Shown here piece by piece: positions 1-4,895 of a stretch of DNA of 5,612 bases. Source of the stretch: Defluviicoccus vanus (lineage in GTDB: Bacteria > Pseudomonadota > Alphaproteobacteria > Rhodospirillales > Defluviicoccaceae); assembly GCF_014672695.1 (NCBI RefSeq), contig NZ_CP053923.1:3099320-3104931 (forward strand), given 5' to 3'. Every line of letters starts with the position of its first letter. Position 1 is the stretch's first letter. The notes beneath the pieces are model-generated. The model was not told the origin of the DNA, ran no database searches, and was given only the letters and a program-made list of their open reading frames with translations. The translations under genes and the position numbers were made by a program.

Positions 1-726
1 GTGATCGGGCCTTCTAAGCGAATTGATACCGTATTTGCGCTCGGTGGTCGGGATGCGGTATTGAGAGCGTGTTCAGAAGATCAGGAAGAAGGTGGGCGTC
101 GACGTATATACGTAATTGACGGTGATCTGACATTATTCGCGGATGCGCCAGGACGGTCGCTCAAACGGCTCCTAACATTGCGCCGATATTGTATAGAAAA
201 TTATCTTATCGATGAAGATGCTATTATAGATCTACTTGACGAGGAAGATATTGAAAGCACAAAGATCGAACTTCGGATGCAATTTGCGTTTCGTACGTGG
301 GTGACTCAGACCGAGCGGCCTTTGTTTGCGCTGTTCCTGCTTTACTCGGTGCATCACCACGCGATGTGTTCAGAGCCCACGGTTTCCTATCCCGTTAACA
401 AACTAGTTTCAAGCAGTGACGGAACCATAGATATTAACAAAGTCTGTTCGAGAATGAAAGAAATAAAGGAAGGCATAGTAGCGGCGTTATCAGCGCATGA
501 ATATAAGAAACGTATGACGGCGTCGTTGACACATTGTAAACAAGTTAGCAGTAGCAAGCTTTCGTTTATCTCCGGTAGGGATTATTTATTACCGCTTGTA
601 ATTATGCGCATGAGAAGCATAACGCGATTAAGAGCTGACAACGCAGTGATAAAACAACGGCTTGCCATGAAATGCGATCTATCGGAACTGATGGAAGATG
701 TTACCCTGATTTTTTGTAGTGTGTAG
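1..726 (+). CDS. DUF4435 / TOPRIM-like protein, 5'-truncated by the window edge
   Basis: The visible 241 residues look like the middle and C-terminal part of a DUF4435 protein, a TOPRIM-fold family found with AAA ATPases in phage-defence loci (AriB of PARIS belongs to it). Seen: a GGRDAVL stretch (residues 15-21), a TOPRIM-type acidic pair D40-x-D42 in YVIDGDL, and YCIENYL (63-69), which matches the family's conserved 'ENYL' segment. The catalytic Glu of TOPRIM, expected in a first strand before the GGRD stretch, is absent, so the gene almost surely begins left of the window; the GTG at base 1 is probably only an internal Val codon. The stop is TAG at 724-726. The gene is AT-rich with many ATA, TTA and AAA codons (bases 181-240 hold 19 G/C of 60), unlike everything downstream, which suggests horizontal acquisition. 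Likely role: metal-dependent nuclease, inferred. No partner gene is visible. Confidence 0.72.
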   Translation: MIGPSKRIDTVFALGGRDAVLRACSEDQEEGGRRRIYVIDGDLTLFADAPGRSLKRLLTLRRYCIENYLIDEDAIIDLLDEEDIESTKIELRMQFAFRTWVTQTERPLFALFLLYSVHHHAMCSEPTVSYPVNKLVSSSDGTIDINKVCSRMKEIKEGIVAALSAHEYKKRMTASLTHCKQVSSSKLSFISGRDYLLPLVIMRMRSITRLRADNAVIKQRLAMKCDLSELMEDVTLIFCSV

Positions 727-742
727 GCAGCGCGGTAGGTCG

Positions 743-758
743 GAAGACGCATGTCTTC
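743..758. other. Small stem-loop after the DUF4435 gene
   Basis: GAAGAC (743-748) and GTCTTC (753-758) form a perfect 6-bp stem around a GCAT loop, 16 bases past the stop codon. Its position suits transcript 3'-end formation or stabilisation, but no T-run follows, so an intrinsic terminator cannot be claimed. Confidence 0.35.
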
Positions 759-862
759 ACCCGCCGCATTTGCCGGCCTGCGTCCTTCGCCGCATCACCG
801 ATCGATCCCGCCGCATGCTTGCGCGGTGCGTTCGTCGGCGGGCGTCGCGGCTGACCCCATCC

Positions 863-892
863 GGCGGATTACGCAAAGCTAATCCGCCCTAC
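863..892. repeat. REP-like palindromic repeat element
   Basis: GGCGGATTA (863-871) and TAATCCGCC (880-888) are perfect 9-base inverted arms. The loop region CGCAAAGC can add two more G-C pairs with one bulged C. The element continues as CTAC, so read on the minus strand it starts GTAGGGCGGATTA. Elements of the form GTAGGGCGGATTAGC...GTAATCCGCC are dispersed in many copies through various proteobacterial genomes, and this one matches that style. It sits in the spacer between the AT-rich accessory gene and the GC-rich DUF983 gene, a usual place for such elements. Copy number in this genome is unknown from one window. Confidence 0.6.
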
Positions 893-900
893 ACGGGGCT

Positions 901-915
901 GGGGCGTACCGCCCC
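901..915. other. GC-rich hairpin beside the REP-like element
   Basis: GGGGCG (901-906) and CGCCCC (910-915) form a perfect 6-bp stem with a TAC loop, starting nine bases after the REP-like element. It may be part of a compound repeat. No T-run follows. Apart from this hairpin, the REP-like element and the hairpin at 743-758, I see nothing in the 290 bases between the DUF4435 stop and the DUF983 start. Confidence 0.4.
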
Positions 916-1016
916 GCGGTCGGCGTTGTCGGCGGCGGCGGGGGCTGCTACAGGTGAGCGGGGCGGCGGCCTGCGGGCGGCGCGCCCCCATGCCCCCGGA
1001 CGAACAGGACCAGCCG

Positions 1017-1400
1017 ATGCCGGAGACGCCCGGACGCGACCGTCCGCCTTTGTTCCTCGCCCTCGGCCGCGCCGTCATCGGCCGCTGTCCGCAGTGCGGG
1101 CGGGGGCGGCTGTTTGCCGGCTACCTGCGGCAGGTGGAACACTGCAGCGTCTGCGGCGAGGCGTGGGGACACATCCGTGCCGATGATGCGCCGCCGTGGC
1201 TGACCATCCTGCTCGTCGGCCACATCATCCTGCCGCTCGCCATCACCGTCGAACGCGTCGCCGACTGGCCCGACTGGGTGGGGATGACGCTGTGGCCGAC
1301 GCTGGCGCTGGCACTGGCCGCGCTTATTCTGCCGCGCGCCAAGGCGATCATGCTGACACTGATCTGGCTCACCCGCGCGCACGGCTCGGAACCGGCGTAG
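1017..1400 (+). CDS. DUF983 family zinc-ribbon membrane protein
   Basis: A 127-residue inner-membrane protein of the DUF983 family. Seen: two CxxC knuckles, RCPQCG (C24, C27) and HCSVCG (C43, C46), which should bind one zinc; the family signature RLFAGYL between them; then RADDAPPWLTILLVGHI, leading into two hydrophobic segments at about 61-79 and 88-106, with a charged tail. The ATG at 1017 was chosen because AGGA (1006-1009) lies 7 bases upstream and leaves the usual short lead before RCPxCG. In-frame alternatives are ATG 990 and GTG 954, neither with a good ribosome site. Family function is unknown. In many alphaproteobacteria a DUF983 gene sits beside cytochrome c oxidase (cox) genes, but none is seen here, so no oxidase role can be argued from context. 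A stem-loop follows the stop, so the gene is probably transcribed alone. Confidence 0.88.
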   Translation: MPETPGRDRPPLFLALGRAVIGRCPQCGRGRLFAGYLRQVEHCSVCGEAWGHIRADDAPPWLTILLVGHIILPLAITVERVADWPDWVGMTLWPTLALALAALILPRAKAIMLTLIWLTRAHGSEPA

Positions 1401-1404
1401 ACCG

Positions 1405-1433
1405 CAGCGACGCGCAAATGGGCCATGTCGCTG
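1405..1433 (+). terminator. Stem-loop after the DUF983 gene, possible terminator
   Basis: CAGCGAC (1405-1411) and GTCGCTG (1427-1433) form a perfect 7-bp stem with a 15-base loop, starting five bases past the stop. Only TTGTG follows and no true T-run, so intrinsic termination is weakly supported; it may simply protect the 3' end. Confidence 0.3.
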
Positions 1434-1459
1434 TTGTGCCGGGGGCCTGTTTATCGTAC

Positions 1460-1483
1460 TGATTATCAATCATAACAGGTTAT
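1460..1483. promoter_or_regulatory. AT-rich island with two abutting palindromes (possible operator/promoter)
   Basis: TGATT-ATC-AATCA (1460-1472) is a perfect inverted repeat; ATAAC-AG-GTTAT (1472-1483) is a second one sharing one base. The core TGATTATCA resembles the centre of a Fur box (TGATAATCATTATCA-type), though the right half departs from it. The island stands out in GC-rich surroundings and ends 57 bases before the start codon of the first secreted-protein gene, as expected for a promoter/operator. TTATCG also occurs at both 1451-1456 and 1480-1485. No single -35/-10 pair could be fixed with confidence. Confidence 0.4.
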
Positions 1484-1540
1484 CGGTGGCGGTTCGATCG
1501 GATCGGCCATCATGTCACCCGCGACACGGGAGTGCTTCGA

Positions 1541-2056
1541 ATGCGGCTGTTGTGTGGTGTTGCGCTTGCACTGGCGATGACCTGCGGGCCGCTTGCCGCC
1601 CGTGCAGCGACCTATGTCGTGTGGCAGGGCGAAGCCGCGATCACCGCCGCCTCGGCCGCCTGCAGCGTCAATGTGCCCGAACGCAGCCGCATCGCCGTCG
1701 GCGCGGTGCTGAAGAGCATCTTGCGTCCGGCGCTCCTCGGCAATAACGGCAACGATGCACGCATTTCGTTTATCCACGACTCGCAGGCGATTTTTGGCCT
1801 CGACCTCGCTGGTGGCTTGAACCTGCCCGGGACTGGAACCTACGCCGCCTATGGGGTCACGGAATACAGCAGCGCTGCCGCAAGTCCGCTGATCAAGGCC
1901 AATGTCGGCGGCCAATACCAGGCATTCGCGCTGACCCCTGTCGCACCCACGGCAACGACGAAGTTCGTCAGCTTGCGGGGAACGGTGGCGGATTTCATGT
2001 TCATTCCCGGCTGTAAAGTGACGTTCCGCGCGAGCTACTCCCTACGCCCGGCCTGA
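1541..2056 (+). CDS. Secreted two-cysteine protein, first of a tandem paralogous pair
   Basis: A 171-residue exported protein of no family I recognise. Seen: an N-terminal signal peptide (hydrophobic residues 3-20, probable cleavage after ARA at 20-22); a mature chain of about 149 residues rich in Ala, Thr, Val and Gly with no further membrane segment; and exactly two mature cysteines, C41 and C158, probably forming a disulfide in the periplasm or outside. The C-terminal block (PTATT...TVADF...GCKVTF) matches the next gene residue for residue in spacing. The ATG at 1541 was chosen because GGGAG (1528-1532) lies 8 bases upstream; the GTG at 1532 overlaps that site. The pattern (Trp near the new N-terminus, one Cys early and one late, alternating hydrophobic residues) suggests a compact beta-sheet domain, but that is inference. 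A stem-loop begins at the stop codon. Confidence 0.82.
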   Translation: MRLLCGVALALAMTCGPLAARAATYVVWQGEAAITAASAACSVNVPERSRIAVGAVLKSILRPALLGNNGNDARISFIHDSQAIFGLDLAGGLNLPGTGTYAAYGVTEYSSAAASPLIKANVGGQYQAFALTPVAPTATTKFVSLRGTVADFMFIPGCKVTFRASYSLRPA

Positions 2057-2079
2057 GCGGACAGGGTATGGTCCGCTTA
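2054..2079 (+). other. Stem-loop starting at the stop codon of the first paralogue
   Basis: AGCGGAC (2056-2062) pairs perfectly with GTCCGCT (2071-2077) around an 8-base loop; a G-T and a T-A pair extend it to take in the whole TGA stop. It lies in the 85-base spacer between the two paralogues and could attenuate read-through or protect the upstream message, giving unequal expression of the pair. No T-run follows. Confidence 0.4.
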
Positions 2080-2141
2080 GCATGCGGTCCCAAGCGGGTC
2101 CACGGCAGCGAAATGGCGTCAAGAACGAGCTGGAGATGTCG

Positions 2142-2633
2142 ATGAAGCGATCAAACGGTTTCATCCTACCGCTTGCCGGTGTGGTCGCCTTGCTGCCGGT
2201 GATGGCGAGTGCACAAACCACCTGGATCGGCAATGTCTTCGTCAGTGCCGTTCCGGCGCCGGCCAGCTGCCTCAATTCCAGCGGGGTCAGCGTCGCCGAA
2301 GTCGGTGACGCCTACCGCGGCGTGTACCGTCCCGCAGTGTCCGGGCTCGGCAACGGTGCCGACAGTTATCTTGCTTTGGTTGGCGCGCGCAGCAGCTTCA
2401 CCATCATGGTGCCCAACAACACCTTCCGAGCCGGGATCAATTACGGCTCGTCCTATGTCAGCAGCACAATCAATTTCGGCTCAAACACCGCCGGGATCAC
2501 TGCTTGGACACAGGTGCCGGTGACACCGGCAGCGACCACCCTCAACGTCACTGTCACCGCGACACTCGCCAATTTCTGGAACGTCAAAGGCTGCACCGTC
2601 ACCTTGCAGGGCGGCTTTACCCTCGCTCCCTAA
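2142..2633 (+). CDS. Secreted two-cysteine protein, second of the tandem paralogous pair
   Basis: A 163-residue exported protein, a diverged duplicate of the gene before it. Seen: signal peptide with K2 and R3, a hydrophobic core at about 7-21 and probable cleavage after ASA (22-24); W28 and G30 at the same positions as in the paralogue; RPA at 63-65 (62-64 in the paralogue); and exactly two mature cysteines, C43 and C151 (C41 and C158 in the paralogue). From the TT before the C-terminal block to the GC motif both proteins have 20 residues with no gap and 8 identities, followed by xVTxxxxxxLxP in both. The start is ATG 2142 because GGAG (2132-2135) is 6 bases upstream; ATG 2136 directly abuts that site. 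The 85-base gap suggests co-transcription with its paralogue, perhaps modulated by the intervening stem-loop. Function unknown; probably periplasmic or extracellular with one disulfide. Confidence 0.82.
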   Translation: MKRSNGFILPLAGVVALLPVMASAQTTWIGNVFVSAVPAPASCLNSSGVSVAEVGDAYRGVYRPAVSGLGNGADSYLALVGARSSFTIMVPNNTFRAGINYGSSYVSSTINFGSNTAGITAWTQVPVTPAATTLNVTVTATLANFWNVKGCTVTLQGGFTLAP

Positions 2634-2683
2634 CCGACGCGGCTGCACCTTCACCACTTCGACGAGATGCCGGACGGGCACGA

Positions 2684-2705
2684 CCCGCCACAGCGGAGCG
2701 GCGGG
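2684..2705. terminator. GC hairpin between convergent genes, weak terminator candidate
   Basis: CCCGCC (2684-2689) and GGCGGG (2700-2705) form a 6-bp stem with a 10-base loop in the 95-base gap between the second paralogue and the convergent lipoprotein gene. The position suits a bidirectional terminator, but no T-run is present on either side. Confidence 0.25.
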
Positions 2706-2728
2706 CGGGGCAAACCATCATGCCGCGC

Positions 2729-3046
2729 TTAGTTGCAGGTCATCGCCGCGGCAGTGAGACTGACCGCTGCCTTGCCGTCGCCGATTGCCTTGATGACGAT
2801 GCTCATGAAGTCGCTGAAGCTGCCGCCCGGGCTGGTATCGGCTTTGGCCGCGGTCATCAGCTGTGCGTACTGCTCCTTCGACAGGTCCTCGCCAACCTTC
2901 TTGGCGATGCATTCGCAGCGGCTGACTGAGGAGTCGTACTTGCTGCACCACTTGACGAATTGCGCCTGCGGCCCGGGTTCGCACGCGGCGACGAGCGCCA
3001 CCAGACCAGCGATCCCGAGGCTGGCCCTCAGCTTGCGACCGTTCAT
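2729..3046 (-). CDS. Small cysteine-rich lipoprotein, function unknown
   Basis: A 105-residue lipoprotein. Seen: a basic N-terminus (R4, K5, R7), a hydrophobic stretch (8-20) and the lipobox VAAC with lipidated C22, which predicts signal peptidase II processing and membrane anchoring. E23 follows the Cys rather than Asp, so outer-membrane sorting is possible. The mature part has four further cysteines: C34, the CxC pair C44/C46 (RCECIAKKV) and C104 next to the C-terminus. The segment after CxC (VGEDLSKEQYAQLM) looks helical. Short exported proteins with a C...CxC pattern followed by a helix are common among uncharacterised proteobacterial proteins; I cannot name a family. The start is well supported: GGAG (3054-3057 on the complement) lies 7 bases upstream of the ATG. 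The gene follows the thaumatin-like gene on the same strand but appears to have its own promoter. Confidence 0.85.
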   Translation of the reverse strand: MNGRKLRASLGIAGLVALVAACEPGPQAQFVKWCSKYDSSVSRCECIAKKVGEDLSKEQYAQLMTAAKADTSPGGSFSDFMSIVIKAIGDGKAAVSLTAAAMTCN

Positions 3047-3073
3047 TGGCTTTCTCCTCTCCTAGTTGACGCC

Positions 3074-3090
3074 CGCATCGGCACGATGCG
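3074..3090 (-). other. Stem-loop in the lipoprotein mRNA leader
   Basis: CGCATC (3074-3079) and GATGCG (3085-3090) form a perfect 6-bp stem with a 5-base loop, between the predicted transcription start and the ribosome-binding site of the lipoprotein gene. It may affect translation or message stability; its role is inferred. Confidence 0.35.
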
Positions 3091-3100
3091 TCAAAGGCGA

Positions 3101-3129
3101 GCGATAGCAAGATCCGCCGCCGCGGACAA
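3101..3129 (-). promoter_or_regulatory. Candidate sigma-70-type promoter for the lipoprotein gene
   Basis: Read on the minus strand, TTGTCC (complement of 3124-3129) is followed after exactly 17 bases by TATCGC (complement of 3101-3106). Both are near-consensus for -35 and -10 boxes. Transcription would start near 3094, giving a leader of about 48 bases before the ATG at 3046. The box match is partial, so this remains a candidate. Confidence 0.42.
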
Positions 3130-3164
3130 TTGCCATTGCCGCCCGCCGTCGTTGTTTGGTGTCG

Positions 3165-3182
3165 TGCAACCTCAGGGTTGCA
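3165..3182 (-). other. Stem-loop with the thaumatin-like stop codon in its loop
   Basis: TGCAACC (3165-3171) and GGTTGCA (3176-3182) form a perfect 7-bp stem whose 4-base loop contains the TGA stop (complement of 3172-3174) of the thaumatin-like gene. No T-run follows on the minus strand, so it is more likely a 3'-end stabiliser than a full intrinsic terminator. Confidence 0.45.
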
Positions 3183-4642
3183 GCGCACCGACAGTGGCAC
3201 AGAAGGTGAGAGTAAACCCCTCCAGCGCCGTGCAGTGATAGAGGGCGGCCACGTCATCATAGGGCCAAGTGTAGGCGCGCGGGCAGGCGCGGTTGAAGAT
3301 GCGGAAGAAGGGCTCCTCGCTGCCACCTGCCTGGTGCGCTGCCGCCATCCAGCCGGGATTCCACACCCCGCCGATGCCGGAGTAGAGCGGCGGTTGCGGG
3401 GGTCGCTGCTACGGGTGCAGGCGCCGAGGCCGCTCGTCGTCGGCGGCACGCAGGGGTGGGCGGTGTGCGACTGTCCGTCGGCCATATTATAGGTGAGCCG
3501 CCGGCAACTGTAGCCAAGCCCGTCCGGATAGCCGACCTCGCGGTAGCCACCACAGGCTTCACCCACCGGCGCACTGGCACACCGTACCGAGGCGGAGGCG
3601 TAGTCGTTGACCGCCTGCTGCGCCGGATCGGGGTTGATGCAGACGCCGGCGCCGTGCGGCGGGGCGATGCCGGGATCGAAGCCGCTGGTGATGCAGCGCG
3701 GCAGCGCTGCCGGGCAGTCGGCATCGGCGAGACAGGTGGGGGTACCCTGATGCGGCGAGGCCATGGCGACGCCGTCGGCCAAGTTCTTCAGGCCGTACAT
3801 CTGCTGATGGGTGACGGGGCCGCGACCGCCGGCGCAGTCAGTGTAGTCGGGGACGCCCGGGATCGGCGCGGCGCACATGAGCGCCGCCGGCGGGTTCGCC
3901 TCGCCACAGGCATCAAAGGGGGCGAAGCAGCCGATGACACAGGCGCCGGCAACGCAGTGGCCGGTGGGGCAGAAGGTCCCCGGGCCGCAGGGAATGGGTC
4001 CCGCCGCCGTCGTTGGGGCGGTGGTCTTGCGCAGTGCGGCGGGACAACTGGCATTGAGGTCGGCGACACAGCCAGCGGTGCTGCGCGTGCAGCGACCTTG
4101 CGCGGTGGCGACGATGGGCACGTTCGCTCCGTTGACGACGCTCACGTCGTAGTGGGCGCTGCCGTCGGCGTGCGTGGTTATCTCGAACAGCGTCTGCGGA
4201 TTGTCGCCCGAGAGTTGTGCCGCGCCGGCGCCGCAGTCCACCTGACCGGGGCGACCGCATTGGCCGGTGAGGCAGGTGAGGTGACCGGCGGTATCGAGGC
4301 TGCAGCCGGTCCGCGCCCAGATGCGGGCGGCACCCCAGGCCCGGGGGCGCAGATTTGCGCGCTGCCGCCGCCGAGTGCCAGTTGCCAGCGGCCATCGGTG
4401 AGTGGATAGGCCGGATCCTGCCGTCCGTTGACGGGCGGGTAAGACTGCGTGGCGTCGCCGGCGCTGACGCCGATCCACAGCGGGTAGGCGCAGTGATTGA
4501 CCATGGTGTAGGGGACCAAGCCGGCGGTACAGGCAGGCGCCGCCGCCGCGGCCGCTGCATTGCCGAAGCCGATGGCCAGAGCGATTGCCAGAGCGGCAGC
4601 CAGCCCGCTGATCGTCAGCACTTTCGTTCTTATCCAGCGCAT
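3172..4642 (-). CDS. Secreted thaumatin-family protein with a large Cys-rich insertion; two frameshifts as sequenced
   Basis: Three reading frames join into one thaumatin-family (PR-5-like) protein if one base is restored at each of two G5 runs, giving 490 residues. In that numbering: signal peptide 1-36 (basic MRWIRTK, then a hydrophobic core ending in an Ala run); VNHCAYPLWIG near 48-58; the family signature RIWARTGCSLD at 107-117; CLTGQCG 124-130; FEITTH and YDVSVVNGANVP at 153-176; GCVADLNASCPAALR at 191-205; and the C-terminal signature ACPRAYTWPYDD...YHC...FTLTFC at 453-482. About 239 residues lie between CPAALRK and FFRIF, where plant thaumatins have about 60; this insert holds 17 of the 30 cysteines. 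Thaumatin-like proteins bind or cleave beta-glucans or inhibit enzymes; the acidic cleft here keeps E154, D166 and D463 but has N171 where Asp is usual. ATG 4642 is taken as start; GTG 4651, with AAGG 5 bases upstream, is an alternative. The reading frame is broken as given, so this is either a pseudogene or a sequencing artefact; I favour the latter. Confidence 0.85.
3398..3402 (-). other. Frameshift site 2 in the thaumatin-like gene (G5 run, one base short)
   Basis: Upstream the frame reads ...TRSSDP and downstream the correct frame reads PPLYSGIGGVWNPGW, leading to the C-terminal thaumatin signature. Adding one C to the C5 run of the coding strand gives SSDPPQPPLYSG without a break. In the given sequence the upstream frame runs on past the true C-terminus to a stop at 2718 and loses the ACPRAYTWPYDD end. 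Confidence 0.75.
4343..4347 (-). other. Frameshift site 1 in the thaumatin-like gene (G5 run, one base short)
   Basis: The frame from the signal peptide reads ...GSAQICAP; the next conserved block, RAWGAARIWARTGC, is in another frame. One extra C in the C5 run of the coding strand gives ICAPRAWGAARIWARTGC, which matches the usual thaumatin spacing of Cys-x-Pro-x-x-Trp before the RxWxRTxC signature. Uncorrected, the first frame runs to a stop at 4178. Confidence 0.78.
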
Positions 4643-4759
4643 CGTCGTCACATGTCCCTTGCCATGGTATCGGCTATTTTCAGCCGCTGATCCGCCTTCG
4701 CCCACCGCGGTACACCGTGTTCATCGGTGCGCATCGCGTCTGTTGGCCAGGGCGGACCG

Positions 4760-4788
4760 TTGCGCGTTCACAGACCGCCGCATATATA
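4760..4788 (+). promoter_or_regulatory. Candidate promoter of dnaK
   Basis: TTGCGC (4760-4765) and TATATA (4783-4788) are spaced by 17 bases in an otherwise GC-rich divergent region, predicting a start near 4795 and a leader of about 100 bases. The text just upstream of the -10, CCGCATATAT, also resembles the C-rich -10 of heat-shock (RpoH) promoters, and TTG fits the CTTG-type -35 core in part. Sigma-70 and RpoH use cannot be told apart by eye. dnaK is typically RpoH-controlled in this class. Confidence 0.5.
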
Positions 4789-4811
4789 ACCGCGCGAGAC
4801 CGGATACCCGG

Positions 4812-4846
4812 GCAAGTCACGGGCCATAACCCACCAGGGGACTTGC
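4812..4846 (+). promoter_or_regulatory. Inverted repeat in the dnaK leader
   Basis: GCAAGTC (4812-4818) and GACTTGC (4840-4846) are perfect 7-base arms separated by 21 bases, inside the predicted 5' leader. It is not a CIRCE element (no GCACTC/GAGTGC arms). It could be an RNA stem or a protein site; role unknown. Confidence 0.35.
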
Positions 4847-4853
4847 GCGACGC

Positions 4854-4865
4854 CGACCCGGGTCG
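4854..4865. promoter_or_regulatory. Perfect 12-bp palindrome upstream of dnaK
   Basis: CGACCCGGGTCG is a perfect palindrome with no loop, 30 bases before the dnaK start codon. It could be an operator half-site pair, but in GC-rich DNA such a palindrome can also arise by chance. Confidence 0.3.
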
Positions 4866-4895
4866 TGGAAGTCTGCCATCAATGAGGTTCATCAT

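Noticed and set aside
1..726. Complete DUF4435 gene starting at GTG 1
   Set aside because: The start coincides with the window edge, has no visible ribosome site, and the expected first TOPRIM strand with its Glu is missing.
719..1186. + strand open frame overlapping the DUF983 start
   Set aside because: Arg/Pro/Ala-rich, spans the REP-like element and runs out of frame into DUF983; no support as a gene.
948..1469. Minus-strand open frame opposite the DUF983 gene
   Set aside because: Low-complexity Arg/Gln/Pro composition, no motif; the opposite strand encodes a clear DUF983 protein.
3456..4409. Long open frame (317 codons) on the + strand
   Set aside because: It is antisense to the thaumatin-like gene, rich in Gly/Ala/Arg with no motif or ribosome site, and explained by GC-rich codon use of the opposite strand.
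2718..4478. 586-codon minus-strand open frame as one protein
   Set aside because: Only its middle (about 3400-4345) is real thaumatin-like sequence. Its start and its Arg/Ser-rich end, which overruns the lipoprotein gene, are out-of-frame products of the two deletions.
4812..4846. CIRCE (HrcA operator) upstream of dnaK
   Set aside because: The inverted arms are GCAAGTC/GACTTGC with a 21-base spacer, not the 9-base GCACTC-type arms with a 9-base spacer.
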